Assembly: GCF_042651965.1 (NCBI RefSeq)
Contig: NZ_JBHSDY010000003.1
Location: 186,001-250,000 of the forward strand
Reading direction: 5' to 3'
DNA: 64,000 bases
DNA from: Castellaniella hirudinis
GTDB taxonomy: Bacteria > Pseudomonadota > Gammaproteobacteria > Burkholderiales > Burkholderiaceae_B
A program made the translations under genes and the position numbers. The notes below the pieces were generated by a model. It did not search any database. It saw nothing but the letters and a program-made list of their open reading frames with translations, and was not told the origin of the DNA. This document shows positions 7,854 through 16,337 of this stretch, piece by piece (positions within the stretch are counted from its first letter, which is position 1; each line of letters begins with the position of its first letter).

Positions 7854-8789
7854 ATGACGGACAGCGCAGACTGGGAACAGACCGGACCGACGTGGAAACG
7901 TCACGCTGAACAGGTGGCGGGCCAATCCTGGCCGGCAGGCGCCTTGTATGTGGTCGCCACGCCGATCGGCAATCTGGGGGATCTGAGCCTGCGCGCCTGG
8001 GAGGCCCTGCGCCGCTGCGATGCGATCGCGGCCGAGGACACCCGCACCTCCCGCGCCTTGCTGGATGCCTGGGGCATCACCACGCCGCTGCTGGCCGCCC
8101 ACCGCCATAACGAACGCGAGGCGGCCGAGGCCGTGATCCGGCGGCTGGCCCAGGGCGAGCGCATCGCGCTGGTGTCCGATGCCGGCGCGCCCGCCGTCAG
8201 CGACCCGGGCGCGCGCGTGGTGCGCGAGGTCCAGGCGGCCGGCTACCGGGTCGTGCCCTTGCCGGGCCCCAGCGCCGTCATCGCCGCCTTGATGGCCAGC
8301 GGCGCCACCCGCGACGAGAACCCCGGCTTTGCCTTCGCCGGATTCATGCCGTCCAAGGCCCAGGCGCGCCGCAAATGGCTGGATCAGTGGCTGGCCTGGC
8401 CGGTGCCGGTGGTGATGTTCGAGACGCCGCATCGGTTGCGGGCGGCGCTCCAGGATCTGTCGGCGGCGGCCGGGCCGGACCGGAAGGTGACCGTGGCGCG
8501 CGAACTGAGCAAGCGCTTCGAAGAGATCCATACCCTGCCGGCGGGGGATGCCCTGGTCTGGCTGGATGCGGACGCCCATCGGGAACAGGGCGAATTCGTG
8601 CTGGTGGTGCACGCCGACGAACGGGAGGCCGTGCCGGACGAGGACCTGTCGCCCGAGCAGCGCCGGATCATGGAGGCGCTGCTGGAAGACCTGTCGGTGC
8701 GCGACGCGGCGCGGATCGGCGCCCGGGCGACCGGGCTGGCGCGCGACCGGCTGTACGCCTGGGCGCTATCGCGGAGTCGCGAAGACTAA
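7854..8789 (+). CDS. rsmI: 16S rRNA (cytidine1402-2'-O)-methyltransferase
   Basis: 311 residues from ATG 7854; an in-frame ATG at 7809 would overlap the divergent yraN start and is less likely. The tetrapyrrole-methylase fold is recognisable from YVVATPIGNLGDLSLRA, AAEDTRTSRALLDAWGI, LVSDAGAPAVSDPGARVV, PLPGPSAVIAALMASG and the C-terminal FETPHRLRAAL...RELSKRFEEIHTL. RsmI uses S-adenosylmethionine to methylate C1402 in the ribosomal P site, together with RsmH. It is divergent from yraN, with about 43 bases between the starts, so the two probably share a promoter region. The 3' end overlaps rlpA by 4 bases. Confidence 0.94.
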   Translation: MTDSADWEQTGPTWKRHAEQVAGQSWPAGALYVVATPIGNLGDLSLRAWEALRRCDAIAAEDTRTSRALLDAWGITTPLLAAHRHNEREAAEAVIRRLAQGERIALVSDAGAPAVSDPGARVVREVQAAGYRVVPLPGPSAVIAALMASGATRDENPGFAFAGFMPSKAQARRKWLDQWLAWPVPVVMFETPHRLRAALQDLSAAAGPDRKVTVARELSKRFEEIHTLPAGDALVWLDADAHREQGEFVLVVHADEREAVPDEDLSPEQRRIMEALLEDLSVRDAARIGARATGLARDRLYAWALSRSRED

Positions 8790-9709
8790 AGCCCCTGGTC
8801 CAGCGCAATGACCGGATTCAGGCCCGCGGATTCCGCCAGCCGCGCGGCGGTGTGGACGGCCTCGTCGCGCGACAGATAGGGACCCATGCGCACCTTGTAG
8901 AGCGGCGGCTGGTGCGCGACGGTGGCCTGGCCGGCCTGGCCGGCGGCCTCGATGTTGACGCGCTGGGCCAGCGCCTGGGCGTTCTGGGCCGAGGAAAAGG
9001 CGCCGAATTGCAGATAGATGCCGCCCGCCTGCGGCCCCTCGGAGACCGCAGGGACGGGGGCAGAGGGCGTGTCGGGCTCGGCGGGCAGGCTGACCGGCTG
9101 CGCCCGAGCCGTATCGGCGGGCGGCGGGGCCGAGGCCATGATCGGCGCTCCCGGGGCGCGTCCGGCGCGGATGTCGGCGTTGGTGATGGCTTGCACGATC
9201 ACGCGCCCGCTGCCTGGGCCGATCAGGCCCAGCTTGGCGGCCGCCACGTAGGACAGGTCGATGATGCGCCCTGGGTGGAAGGGTCCCCGGTCGTTGACGC
9301 GCACGACCACCGAGCGGTTGGTGCCTACCCGGGTCACCCGCGCGTAGCTGGGGATCGGCAGGGTCGGATGCGCCGCCGTCATGGCGTACATATCGTAGGT
9401 TTCGCCGTTGGCGGTCTTTTCGCCGTGGAACTTGCGTCCGTACCATGAGGCCACGCCTTCCTGGCGGTAGGCCTGGTTTTCCCCGATGGGGAGGTAGCGC
9501 ACGCCGAAGACTTCGTAGGGGCGGAAGTTGGCCGGGGCGTGCCGCTCGATGCGCGGCACGGCGTCGGGGATGGCGGCGATGTCGGCCGGAATGTTGCTGC
9601 CGGGGCCGTCGTCCTTGTAGTAGCCGCCCGAGCGCGAGGCGCAGCCCGCCAGCACGACCAGCGCGGCGCCCAGCAGGGCGAGGGCCAGGCGGCGAACTGT
9701 TCCGCTCAC
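8786..9709 (-). CDS. rlpA: RlpA-like septal-ring lipoprotein / lytic transglycosylase
   Basis: 307 residues from GTG 9709, which overlaps the rapZ stop (GTGA). The preceding in-frame extension is rapZ shadow sequence. The lipobox LAGC follows VRRLALALLGAALVV. The double-psi beta-barrel RlpA domain runs about 70-170 (GVASWYGRKFHGEKTANGE, YARVTRVGTNRSVVVRVNDRGPF, IIDLSYVAAAKLGL); the catalytic Glu/Asp positions are kept. A Pro/Ala linker leads to a C-terminal SPOR domain (GIYLQFGAFSSAQNAQALAQRV... to the end) that binds denuded septal glycan. Known role: cleavage of naked glycan strands at the division site. It converges on rsmI with a 4-base overlap. Confidence 0.92.
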   Translation of the reverse strand: MSGTVRRLALALLGAALVVLAGCASRSGGYYKDDGPGSNIPADIAAIPDAVPRIERHAPANFRPYEVFGVRYLPIGENQAYRQEGVASWYGRKFHGEKTANGETYDMYAMTAAHPTLPIPSYARVTRVGTNRSVVVRVNDRGPFHPGRIIDLSYVAAAKLGLIGPGSGRVIVQAITNADIRAGRAPGAPIMASAPPPADTARAQPVSLPAEPDTPSAPVPAVSEGPQAGGIYLQFGAFSSAQNAQALAQRVNIEAAGQAGQATVAHQPPLYKVRMGPYLSRDEAVHTAARLAESAGLNPVIALDQGL

Positions 9710-10581
9710 GGCCGGTGCTCCTGCAGCATGGGGTTGCGGTGGCGCACCAGCAGGGGGGAATGATCCGCGAAGCGCCGGGCGAGCTGTTCGGTGACGTAGA
9801 CCGAGCGATGCTGGCCGCCGGTGCAGCCGATGGCCACCGTCAGGTAGTTGCGCGTGTCCTGCATGTACAGGGGCAGCCATTTGCGGATGAAGGCGGCAAT
9901 GTCGTCGATCATGGTCTCGACGCTGCCGAACTGGGCCAGCCAGTCGGCGACCGGGGCGTCGCGGCCCGTCAGGGGGCGCAACTGCGCGTCGTAGTGGGGA
10001 TTGGGCAGGCAGCGCACGTCGAACACCAGGTCGGCGTCGTGCGGCACCCCGCGCTTGTAGGCAAAGGACTCAAAGGTCAGGATCACCGAGGGGCGGTCCG
10101 TCTGGACCAGGTCGCGGACCCAGGCGCGCAGTTGTCCGGGCGCCAGGTCCGAGGTGTCGATGACATGTTCCTGGTCGCGCAAGGGCGCCAGCAGTTCCCG
10201 TTCACGGGTGATGCAGTCCTGCAGTGAGGCGTCCAGGCCCTCTTGCCGCAGGCGGTCGGTCAGGGGATGGCGGCGCCGCGATTCGGAATAGCGCTGCATC
10301 AGGGTGTGGTCGTCGGCATCCAGGAAGATCACGTGCAGCGCCGTGCCGATGGCGCGCAGGCTGGTCAGGATGCCGGGCAGGTCGTCCAGGTCGCCCGGGG
10401 TGCGCACGTCGATGGCGACCGCCACCCGTTCCAGGCCGCTGTCCCGGGTGCTGGCGATGAATTCGTGCAGGAAGCGCACCGGCAGATTGTCGATGCAGAT
10501 GTAGCCGGTGTCTTCCAGCATGCGCAGGGCCACGGACTTGCCGGAACCGGAAATGCCGGTGATGAGGACGATGTTCAGCAT
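9706..10581 (-). CDS. rapZ: RNase adapter protein RapZ (nucleotide-binding)
   Basis: 291 residues. Walker A GISGSGKS is at residues 9-16; FLDADDHTLMQRYSESRRRHPL and the C-terminal block DVRCLPNPHYD...RPLTGRD...VAIGCTGGQHRSVYV are diagnostic of the YvcJ/RapZ family. In E. coli RapZ targets the sRNA GlmZ to RNase E and senses glucosamine-6-phosphate. In betaproteobacteria the sRNA partner is not established, so only the family is certain. It lies at the end of the ptsN-hprK-rapZ group, 40 bases below hprK. Confidence 0.93.
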   Translation of the reverse strand: MLNIVLITGISGSGKSVALRMLEDTGYICIDNLPVRFLHEFIASTRDSGLERVAVAIDVRTPGDLDDLPGILTSLRAIGTALHVIFLDADDHTLMQRYSESRRRHPLTDRLRQEGLDASLQDCITRERELLAPLRDQEHVIDTSDLAPGQLRAWVRDLVQTDRPSVILTFESFAYKRGVPHDADLVFDVRCLPNPHYDAQLRPLTGRDAPVADWLAQFGSVETMIDDIAAFIRKWLPLYMQDTRNYLTVAIGCTGGQHRSVYVTEQLARRFADHSPLLVRHRNPMLQEHRP

Positions 10582-10621
10582 GGTGTGTGCAGCAGGGGGG
10601 CTTGCGGTGTCGGGCAGGGTG

Positions 10622-11560
10622 TCACGATCGGGCCTCCCGGGAGTTTTCCATGATGGCCAGGGCCTGGCGCTCGATGAATTCGCTCATGGTGTCGATGCCG
10701 CGCAGGCTGAGGATGGTGTTGCGCACGGCGGCCTCGACCAGCACGGCCAGGTTGCGGCCGGCCGCAACCTGCAGCATCACCCGGCGGATCGGGATGCCCA
10801 GGATGTCCTGGTATTCGTCCTGGGTCGGCAGGCGTTCGAAATTTTCGGGGGTGAGGCGCACCAGGTGGACGATCAGCTTGATCTTCATCTTGCGCCGCAC
10901 CGAGGTCTCGCCGAAGATCGTGCGGATGTCCAGCAGCCCCAGGCCGCGGACTTCCAGCAGGTTCTGCAGCAGGGGCGGGCACTGGCCTTCGATGAAATTC
11001 GGCGCGGTGCGCGACAGTTCGACGGCATCGTCGGCCACCAGCCCGTGGCCCCGGGAAATCAGTTCCAGCGCCAGTTCGCTTTTGCCCAGCCCGGATTCGC
11101 CGGTGATCAGGACCCCCAGACCCAGCACGTCCATAAAGACGCCGTGCACCGTGGTCTTGGGCGCCATGCGCTTGCCCAGGTAGATGCGCAGCAGGTCGAT
11201 CAGCAGGGCGGCGTCGGTGGGCGTGGACAGCAGCGGGATGTCGTGTTCCAGGCAGTAGGCCAGCAGATCGTCGGGCGCCTGGGTGTTGTTCGCCAGGATG
11301 ATGGCCGGTACGCCTCCGGTCACCAGGTCGTCCAGGTGGTGCTGGCGGCGGTGCGGTTCGAGCCGCAGGTAAAAGGCGATTTCCTCGGTGCCGAAAACCT
11401 GGATGCGTCCCGGGTGGATCAGGTTCAGGTGGCCGATCAGGTCGGCGGCGGCGCCGCTGGTGTCGGGAATCAGGTGCAGATCCGCGGCGTCCTTGCCGGC
11501 GATCCAGGAGAAGGGGATCTTCTCGGCGTTGTCACGAATCAGCTCTTGAATGGTCAGCAT
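10622..11560 (-). CDS. hprK: HPr kinase/phosphorylase
   Basis: 312 residues. The N-terminal domain (1-130) precedes the kinase core with KTTVHGVFMDVLGLGVLITGESGLGKSELALELISRGHGLVADDAVE: P-loop at about 154-161, the upstream catalytic His and the following acidic pair are intact. The C-terminal signature is VRRKMKIKLIVHLVRLTPENFERLPTQ and NPARHRHHE-type helices reading RNLAVLVEAAVRNTILSLRGID. HprK phosphorylates/dephosphorylates a serine of HPr. In proteobacteria it is associated with the incomplete PTS (EI, HPr, EIIA) used for regulation rather than sugar uptake. It overlaps ptsN by 29 bases, implying coupled expression. Confidence 0.95.
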   Translation of the reverse strand: MLTIQELIRDNAEKIPFSWIAGKDAADLHLIPDTSGAAADLIGHLNLIHPGRIQVFGTEEIAFYLRLEPHRRQHHLDDLVTGGVPAIILANNTQAPDDLLAYCLEHDIPLLSTPTDAALLIDLLRIYLGKRMAPKTTVHGVFMDVLGLGVLITGESGLGKSELALELISRGHGLVADDAVELSRTAPNFIEGQCPPLLQNLLEVRGLGLLDIRTIFGETSVRRKMKIKLIVHLVRLTPENFERLPTQDEYQDILGIPIRRVMLQVAAGRNLAVLVEAAVRNTILSLRGIDTMSEFIERQALAIMENSREARS

Positions 11561-12038
11561 GTTCAGAGGTCGGGGCGCTCGCGCCGGTCAGGATGAGGTG
11601 ATGGACTTCCTGGGGATCCGTGGAGTGCGTCAGGGCCTGGCGGATGCCGGCGTCGGACATCAGGCGGGCGATGCCGGCCAGCAGGTCCAGGTGGGTCTGG
11701 GTGGCGGTTTCCGGGATCAACAGAAAAAACAGCAGGCGGGCGGTGCGTCCGTCGTTGGTATCGAAACGGACGGGTTCGGCCAGCCGGATGAAGGCGGCGT
11801 GCGGTTCACGCAGGTCCTTGAGCCGCCCGTGGGGGATCGCGACCTCGTGGCCCAATGCGGTCGAGCCCAGCCGCTCTCGGGCCAGCAGGCTGTGGAAGAC
11901 CGCCGTGCGCGCGACGCCCTGGTGGTTTTCGAACAGCAGTCCGGCGTGTTCGAAGGCGCGCTTCTTGCTGGTGGCGGCCAGATCCAGGACGATGTTGCCG
12001 GGCGGCAGGATGCGGGAAGTGAGATTCATGGCGACCAT
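11532..12038 (-). CDS. ptsN: Nitrogen-regulatory PTS EIIA component
   Basis: 168 residues from ATG 12038, or 165 from ATG 12029 (MNLTSRILPPGNIVLDL); the latter fits family starts better. The phosphorylated histidine is in HEVAIPHGR (about residue 70 of the long form). The EIIA-type-2 fold is complete (AFIRLAEPVRFDTNDGR, LLFFLLIPETATQTHLDLLAGIARLMSD). PtsN receives phosphate from EI-Ntr/NPr and regulates potassium transport, PhoR and central metabolism in other proteobacteria. A TATAAT hexamer on the minus strand (12037-12042) overlaps the first ATG, another reason to prefer the second. The C-terminal tail is His/Ser-rich. Confidence 0.93.
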   Translation of the reverse strand: MVAMNLTSRILPPGNIVLDLAATSKKRAFEHAGLLFENHQGVARTAVFHSLLARERLGSTALGHEVAIPHGRLKDLREPHAAFIRLAEPVRFDTNDGRTARLLFFLLIPETATQTHLDLLAGIARLMSDAGIRQALTHSTDPQEVHHLILTGASAPTSEHADHSRADS

Positions 12039-12129
12039 TATAGGTAAACAGACAACAATATGGCCCCGGACGAGTGTCTCGAGGCCATGTGTCGTTTCGA
12101 GCCGGAGGAGCCGGCCCGACGCTACGCGA

Positions 12130-12453
12130 TCAGGCGGTCATTTCCTGGCGCTTGGGGGGTTCGTGAACGTGGTTCTGAGCCTTGGTCTTGTACTTGATGA
12201 CCTGGCGGTCGGCTTTGTCGACCAGCAGATCGATAGCCGCATACAGGTTGTCATCCGAGGCTTCGCAGTGCAGGTCCTTGCCGCGCAGGCGCATGGTGAT
12301 TTCAGCGATGTGCTTCTGGGGTTCGATCGACAGCATGACCTGAGTGTCGATGACCTGATCGAAGTGCCGCAGGACGCGCGCCGTCTTGGTGTGGACGTAT
12401 TCGCGGATAGCCGGGGTGATTTCCAGATTGCGACCGGTGATTGTCAGGCTCAT
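12130..12453 (-). CDS. hpf: Ribosome hibernation-promoting factor (short form)
   Basis: 107 residues from ATG 12453 (MSLTITGRNLEITPAIREYV), with AAGGAG a few bases upstream. Family features: RNxEITxAIREYVxxK, the beta-alpha core IDTQVMLSIEPQKHIAEITMRLRGKDLHCEASDDNLYAAIDLLVDKADRQVIKYK. It lacks the C-terminal dimerisation domain of long HPF. It binds the 30S decoding region in stationary phase. It lies between lptB and ptsN, where rpoN normally separates it from lptB; rpoN is absent here. Confidence 0.93.
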   Translation of the reverse strand: MSLTITGRNLEITPAIREYVHTKTARVLRHFDQVIDTQVMLSIEPQKHIAEITMRLRGKDLHCEASDDNLYAAIDLLVDKADRQVIKYKTKAQNHVHEPPKRQEMTA

Positions 12454-12617
12454 ATGCAGACTCCTTGCGGAAAAACGGGGAGGGTTCCTGGAGGGAACCG
12501 GGTACGGACGGGCTTGGCCTCCTTTGCTGACAGTTTGATGACAAGTCCAGTGTACCCATTGCATCCGCCACATCAAGCGCCTGTTTTCGGTGTAGGATAC
12601 TGAATCGGCCCTTGAAG

Positions 12618-12697
12618 GGATGAGTCTGGACACCGGGCAGTCCCTGCGGACTGCGCGGTGCCTGACGAATCGGAGCGGCTTGCAAGCCGCGAGGTGG
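12618..12697 (+). repeat. Intergenic two-hairpin repeat, copy B
   Basis: This copy lies in the 276-base gap between hpf and lptB, where rpoN is expected. It opens ggatgag and ends gaggtgg. Hairpin 1 arms (from caccgggcagtcc, around 12631-12660) pair with one mismatch; hairpin 2 reads gcggct tgca agccgc. The downstream tail (caatttgaaaaat) resembles the tail after copy A (caatttggaaat), so the element may extend beyond the second hairpin. Confidence 0.85.
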
Positions 12698-12729
12698 GGG
12701 CTACAATTTGAAAAATACCCCCGCAGCAC

Positions 12730-13518
12730 CTACATCCTGAAGTTCTTCCCCAGATAAACTTGGCGCACCGCCTCGTTGTCCACGATCTCATTCGGATGGC
12801 CGCTGGTCAGGACGCGGCCTTCGCTGATGATGTAGGCGCGGTCGCAGATCCCCAGGGTTTCGCGCACGTTGTGGTCGGTGATCAGCACGCCGATGTTGCG
12901 GCCCTTCAGGAACTGCACGATGCGCTGGATTTCGATCACGGCGATCGGGTCCACCCCGGCAAAGGGTTCGTCCAGCAGGATGAAGCGCGGGTGCGTGGCC
13001 AGGGCGCGGGCGATTTCCACCCGGCGGCGCTCGCCGCCCGACAATGAAATCGCCATGTTGCGGCGGATGTGCTCGATCTGCAGTTCGTCGATCAGCGATT
13101 CCAGGCGTTCTTCCAGGGCGGGGGCCGACAGGGGCCGGCCCTGCGGGTCGCGTTGCAGCTCCAGCACTGCGCGGATGTTCTGTTCCACTGTCAGGCGGCG
13201 AAAAACCGACGCGTCCTGCGGCAGGTAGGACAGGCCCAGCCGGGCGCGCTGGTGCATGGGGATGCCGGTGACCTCGTGGTGGTCGATCAGGATGCGGCCC
13301 GTGTCGGCCGGGATCAGCCCCACGATCATGTAGAAGCTGGTGGTCTTGCCGGCGCCATTGGGGCCGAGCAGGCCGACGACCTCGCCGCTGTCCACCGACA
13401 GGGAGACGTCCTGGACGACGGCGCGGCGGCCGAACGTTTTGCCCAGGCCCACGGCCTGCAGGCTGCCGGACGTGCGCGTGGCGCCGGCCGTGGTGGAATG
13501 GGATTCGTGTGCGGACAT
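12730..13518 (-). CDS. lptB: LPS export ABC transporter ATP-binding protein
   Basis: 262 residues from ATG 13518 (MSAHESHSTT), five bases after the lptA stop. It has Walker A GPNGAGKTT, Q-loop YLPQDASVFRRLTVEQNI, signature LSGGERRRVEIARAL, Walker B FILLDEPFAGVDPIAV and the switch His in VLITDHNVRETL. LptB powers extraction of LPS from the inner membrane with LptFG and passes it to LptC-LptA. The N-terminus carries about 20 extra Ser/Thr-rich residues compared with E. coli. It ends the kdsD-kdsC-lptC-lptA-lptB operon; rpoN does not follow. Confidence 0.96.
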   Translation of the reverse strand: MSAHESHSTTAGATRTSGSLQAVGLGKTFGRRAVVQDVSLSVDSGEVVGLLGPNGAGKTTSFYMIVGLIPADTGRILIDHHEVTGIPMHQRARLGLSYLPQDASVFRRLTVEQNIRAVLELQRDPQGRPLSAPALEERLESLIDELQIEHIRRNMAISLSGGERRRVEIARALATHPRFILLDEPFAGVDPIAVIEIQRIVQFLKGRNIGVLITDHNVRETLGICDRAYIISEGRVLTSGHPNEIVDNEAVRQVYLGKNFRM

Positions 13519-13523
13519 GGGAA

Positions 13524-14120
13524 TTACGGCTGGCCCTTCTTGGCCTTGCACTGGGCGATGGCCTTGTCGATGCGGGACTGGGGCTGGGCCAGGGACCGGA
13601 CGCGCCCGCCGGCGGCGGCCGAGTTCTGGCCGCCGAACGCCTCGTAGGTGCCGGTTTTTTCGTGGTAGATGATGCGCGCGCCGCGGACGTTGTCGAAGGT
13701 CTGGCCGCAGATCAGGCGGGTCACGGTGGCCTGGCCCGTCAGGGTGATGTCGCCCGAGGCGCCCGCGTAGTCGGCCTGCAGGCCGGTGGCGATGAGCGTC
13801 TCGAATTTTTCGGGGTTTTCCTGGCGGATGGTGACCACCTGGCCCTTGGCGGGCGTGGCGGTGCCGAACTGGTTGCCCTGGGCGTCTTCGTGCGTGACGA
13901 GTTTGTCGCCGCGCAGGGTCATCGCACCCCGGGTCAGGACCACGTTGCCGGTGAAGGTGCTGGTCTTGTTGACGTCGTCGTAGTGCAGGGTATCGGACAG
14001 GATCACCGTGTCGGGTTCGTCCTGGGGAGCCGGTTTGTTCTGGGCGGCGGCCGCCTGGGCGGCCAGAGCCAGGGCGCAGGCGCTGATCGATGCAATCAGG
14101 GCATGAGACGGAGTTTTCAT
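13524..14120 (-). CDS. lptA: LPS-transport periplasmic bridge protein LptA
   Basis: 198 residues. A signal peptide (MKTPSHALIASISACALALAAQAAAAQ) is followed by the OstA/LptA beta-jellyroll: DTVILSDTLHYDDVNKTSTFTGNVVLTRGAMTLRGDKLVTHEDAQGN. This forms the periplasmic bridge for LPS between LptC and LptD. It overlaps lptC by 4 bases (ATGA) and precedes lptB, the standard order. The C-terminus (after AFGGQNSAAAGGRVRSL) is short and basic. Confidence 0.93.
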   Translation of the reverse strand: MKTPSHALIASISACALALAAQAAAAQNKPAPQDEPDTVILSDTLHYDDVNKTSTFTGNVVLTRGAMTLRGDKLVTHEDAQGNQFGTATPAKGQVVTIRQENPEKFETLIATGLQADYAGASGDITLTGQATVTRLICGQTFDNVRGARIIYHEKTGTYEAFGGQNSAAAGGRVRSLAQPQSRIDKAIAQCKAKKGQP

Positions 14121-14734
14121 GGTTGTGCGTTCTTCTTCGGTTCGGCGTTGCGGGCGGCCTGATCCTCGCCCGAGATCTTGACGTCGCTGGCCGCGTGGAC
14201 GGTCAGTTGGCGGGTGCGGTTATCGTAGCGCATGCCCTTGCCCCGCAGGGTGGAATTCCCGTTGTGGACCAACGCGGGGCGGTCCGTGTGGACCAGGTCC
14301 AGGTCGGGCTCGATGATCAATTGGGTGCTGCGCACGTCCAGCAGCTTGTGTTCGGCGTCGGGCAGGCGCTTCAGGTGGGCATTGCCGTCCAGCACGATGC
14401 GGTCGCCGTGCTCGTCCAGCGTGCCGCGGTCGGCGGTGCCGACGGTGATGGGCGTGTCGGGCTGGTGGCCGACGGCGCGCGGCGCGGTGATTTCGTAGGT
14501 GAGCGTGTCCGGGAAATGTTCCATGGACTCGCCTTCCAGGCGGTTGATGGCGCGTCCGTCGGCGTCGGTGCGCACCATGGTGAACTGATCGGACCAGGAA
14601 TCACGCTCGTGGGTCACGCGCCGGGGCGGGTCGATCTCGATCGAACGCAAGGCGTAGTCGGACGCCCACCAGGTGCCCAGCACCAGCAGGCCGAGCAGCA
14701 GCACGGCCACGAGACTGGGCAGGCGTTCTTTCAC
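14117..14734 (-). CDS. lptC: LPS export system protein LptC
   Basis: 205 residues from GTG 14734, which overlaps the kdsC stop (GTGA). The N-terminal transmembrane anchor is LPSLVAVLLLGLLVLGTWWASDY, followed by a periplasmic jellyroll (RAINRLEGESMEHFPDTLTYEITAPRAV... HLKRLPDAEHKLLDVRSTQLIIEPDLDLVHTDRPA...GKGMRYDNRTRQLTVHAASDVKI). It couples LptBFG to LptA. In-frame sequence further upstream belongs to kdsC in another frame and is not part of this gene. Confidence 0.93.
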   Translation of the reverse strand: MKERLPSLVAVLLLGLLVLGTWWASDYALRSIEIDPPRRVTHERDSWSDQFTMVRTDADGRAINRLEGESMEHFPDTLTYEITAPRAVGHQPDTPITVGTADRGTLDEHGDRIVLDGNAHLKRLPDAEHKLLDVRSTQLIIEPDLDLVHTDRPALVHNGNSTLRGKGMRYDNRTRQLTVHAASDVKISGEDQAARNAEPKKNAQP

Positions 14735-15333
14735 TGGATGGCCCCGCCCAGCGTGGACAGGGACGCCGTGAAACAGGCGCCCAGGCGGCCCTGGGCCGCC
14801 AGGATCAGGTCGCAGCATTCGCGCACGGCGCCCGAGCCGCCGGGCAGGGCGCTGATCCAGTGGGCGGCCTGGCCGATGTAGAAGGGCGCATTGGGCACGC
14901 TGGCGGCAAAGCCGACCCGCCGCAGCACGGGCAGATCGATGATGTCGTCGCCCATATAGCCCACGGCCTCGAGCGACAGGCCGGCCTCGCGGGCCAGGTC
15001 TTCGACCGTGGTGATCTTGTCGCGGACCCCCTGGAGCGCGGGCGAAATGCCCAGTTCCGCCGCCCGGCGGGCCGTGATGGCGCTTTTGCGGCCGCTGACC
15101 CAGGCGACGCGGATGCCTTGTTCGCGCAGCAGCCGCAAGCCGTGGCCGTCCAGCGCGTTGAAGGGTTTGATGGCCTCGCCGTGCTCGCCGTACCAGAGGC
15201 TGCCGTCGGTCAGGATGCCGTCGACGTCGAACACCATCATGCGTACGGCACGGGCTCGGTCGCGGACGGCTTCCGGGACGCGGGCCAGGATCTGGGCTTC
15301 GGCGGGGTGGGAGAAACCAGGCAGTTCGTTCAT
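14731..15333 (-). CDS. kdsC: 3-deoxy-D-manno-octulosonate 8-phosphate phosphatase
   Basis: 200 residues of a cap-less HAD phosphatase. Motif I MMVFDVDGILTDGSLWYG, motif II AWVSGRKSAIT, the Lys in GVRDKITTVEDL and motif IV GYMGDDIIDLPVL are all present. It dephosphorylates KDO-8-phosphate to free KDO for lipid A assembly. It overlaps kdsD by one base at its start and lptC by four at its end, in the conserved kdsD-kdsC-lptCAB order. Confidence 0.95.
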   Translation of the reverse strand: MNELPGFSHPAEAQILARVPEAVRDRARAVRMMVFDVDGILTDGSLWYGEHGEAIKPFNALDGHGLRLLREQGIRVAWVSGRKSAITARRAAELGISPALQGVRDKITTVEDLAREAGLSLEAVGYMGDDIIDLPVLRRVGFAASVPNAPFYIGQAAHWISALPGGSGAVRECCDLILAAQGRLGACFTASLSTLGGAIQ

Positions 15334-16319
15334 CAGATGACCTTTGCAGCAAGGAGGTCGTGCATGTGCAGAGCCCCCAATAATAGCCCGTCACTGTCCA
15401 GCACCAGCATCTGGTTGAGCTTGTGCGCGTCCATGGTCGAGGCGGCCTCGATGGCGGGCGCGTCGGCCGCGATCGAGCGCGGGTGGCGGCTCATGCCGGC
15501 CGAGACCGGCAGCGTGCGGATGTCACCGTGCTGGGCGATCATGCGGCGCAGGTCGCCGTCGGTGAACAGGCCCACGGGGCGTTTGTCCTCCAGGACGATG
15601 ACCATGCCCATGCCCTTGGAGGACATTTCGGGCAGGGCGTCGGGGATCAGGGTGTCGGGTGCGACGCGCGGCAGGGCCGCGCCGCTGCGCATCACGTCGG
15701 CCACCGAGGTCAGCAGCCGCCGGCCCAGGGCGCCGCCCGGGTGCGAGCGGGCGAAATCCTCGCGGTTGAAGCCACGGGCCTCCAGGCAGGCGACGGCGAT
15801 GGCGTCGCCCAGCACCAGAGCGGCCGTGGTGCTGGCGGTGGGCGCCAGGTTCAGGGGGCAGGCCTCCTGGTCCACGGCGGCGTCCAGCGCCAGGTCGGCG
15901 CTGCGGGCCAGTTCGGAATCGGCGTTGCCGGTCAGGGCGATGATGCGCGTGCCCATGCGCTTGGCCACGGAAATGATGGTGATCAGTTCCTGGGCCGAGC
16001 CGGAATAGGAGATCGCCAGCAGGATGTCCTGGCCGGTAAGCATGCCCAGGTCGCCGTGGATGGCCTCGGCGGCGTGCATGAAGAAGGCGGGCGTGCCGGT
16101 GGACGCCAGCGTGGCGGCGATCTTGCGGGCGACGTGGCCGGACTTGCCGATGCCGGTGACGACGACGCGGCCCGGGCAGTCCAGGATCAGGCCGACCGCC
16201 TGGGTGAAGTGTGCGTCAATGCGGCCTTGCAGGGCTTGCAGGGCCTGGATTTCGATGCCGAAGGTGCGGTCGGCGCTGGCGCGGATCGCCTCCGGGCTGG
16301 GCTGAGGATGGGCATGCAT
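15333..16319 (-). CDS. kdsD: Arabinose-5-phosphate isomerase
   Basis: 328 residues: an N-terminal SIS domain (VVTGIGKSGHVARKIAATLASTGTPAFFMHAAEAIHGDLGM; ISYSGSAQELITII) and two C-terminal CBS repeats (from about residue 205). It converts ribulose-5-phosphate to arabinose-5-phosphate, the first step to KDO. The CBS pair is usual for KdsD and probably binds a regulatory ligand. It is the first gene of the KDO/Lpt operon, 18 bases below the GAF/HD-GYP gene on the same strand, so the two may share transcription. Confidence 0.95.
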   Translation of the reverse strand: MHAHPQPSPEAIRASADRTFGIEIQALQALQGRIDAHFTQAVGLILDCPGRVVVTGIGKSGHVARKIAATLASTGTPAFFMHAAEAIHGDLGMLTGQDILLAISYSGSAQELITIISVAKRMGTRIIALTGNADSELARSADLALDAAVDQEACPLNLAPTASTTAALVLGDAIAVACLEARGFNREDFARSHPGGALGRRLLTSVADVMRSGAALPRVAPDTLIPDALPEMSSKGMGMVIVLEDKRPVGLFTDGDLRRMIAQHGDIRTLPVSAGMSRHPRSIAADAPAIEAASTMDAHKLNQMLVLDSDGLLLGALHMHDLLAAKVI

Positions 16320-16337
16320 CCCGCGATTTTACTGGGA

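Noticed and set aside
12454..12729. A degraded rpoN between lptB and hpf
   Set aside because: 276 bases is too short and no RpoN box or core-binding motif was recognised in any frame.
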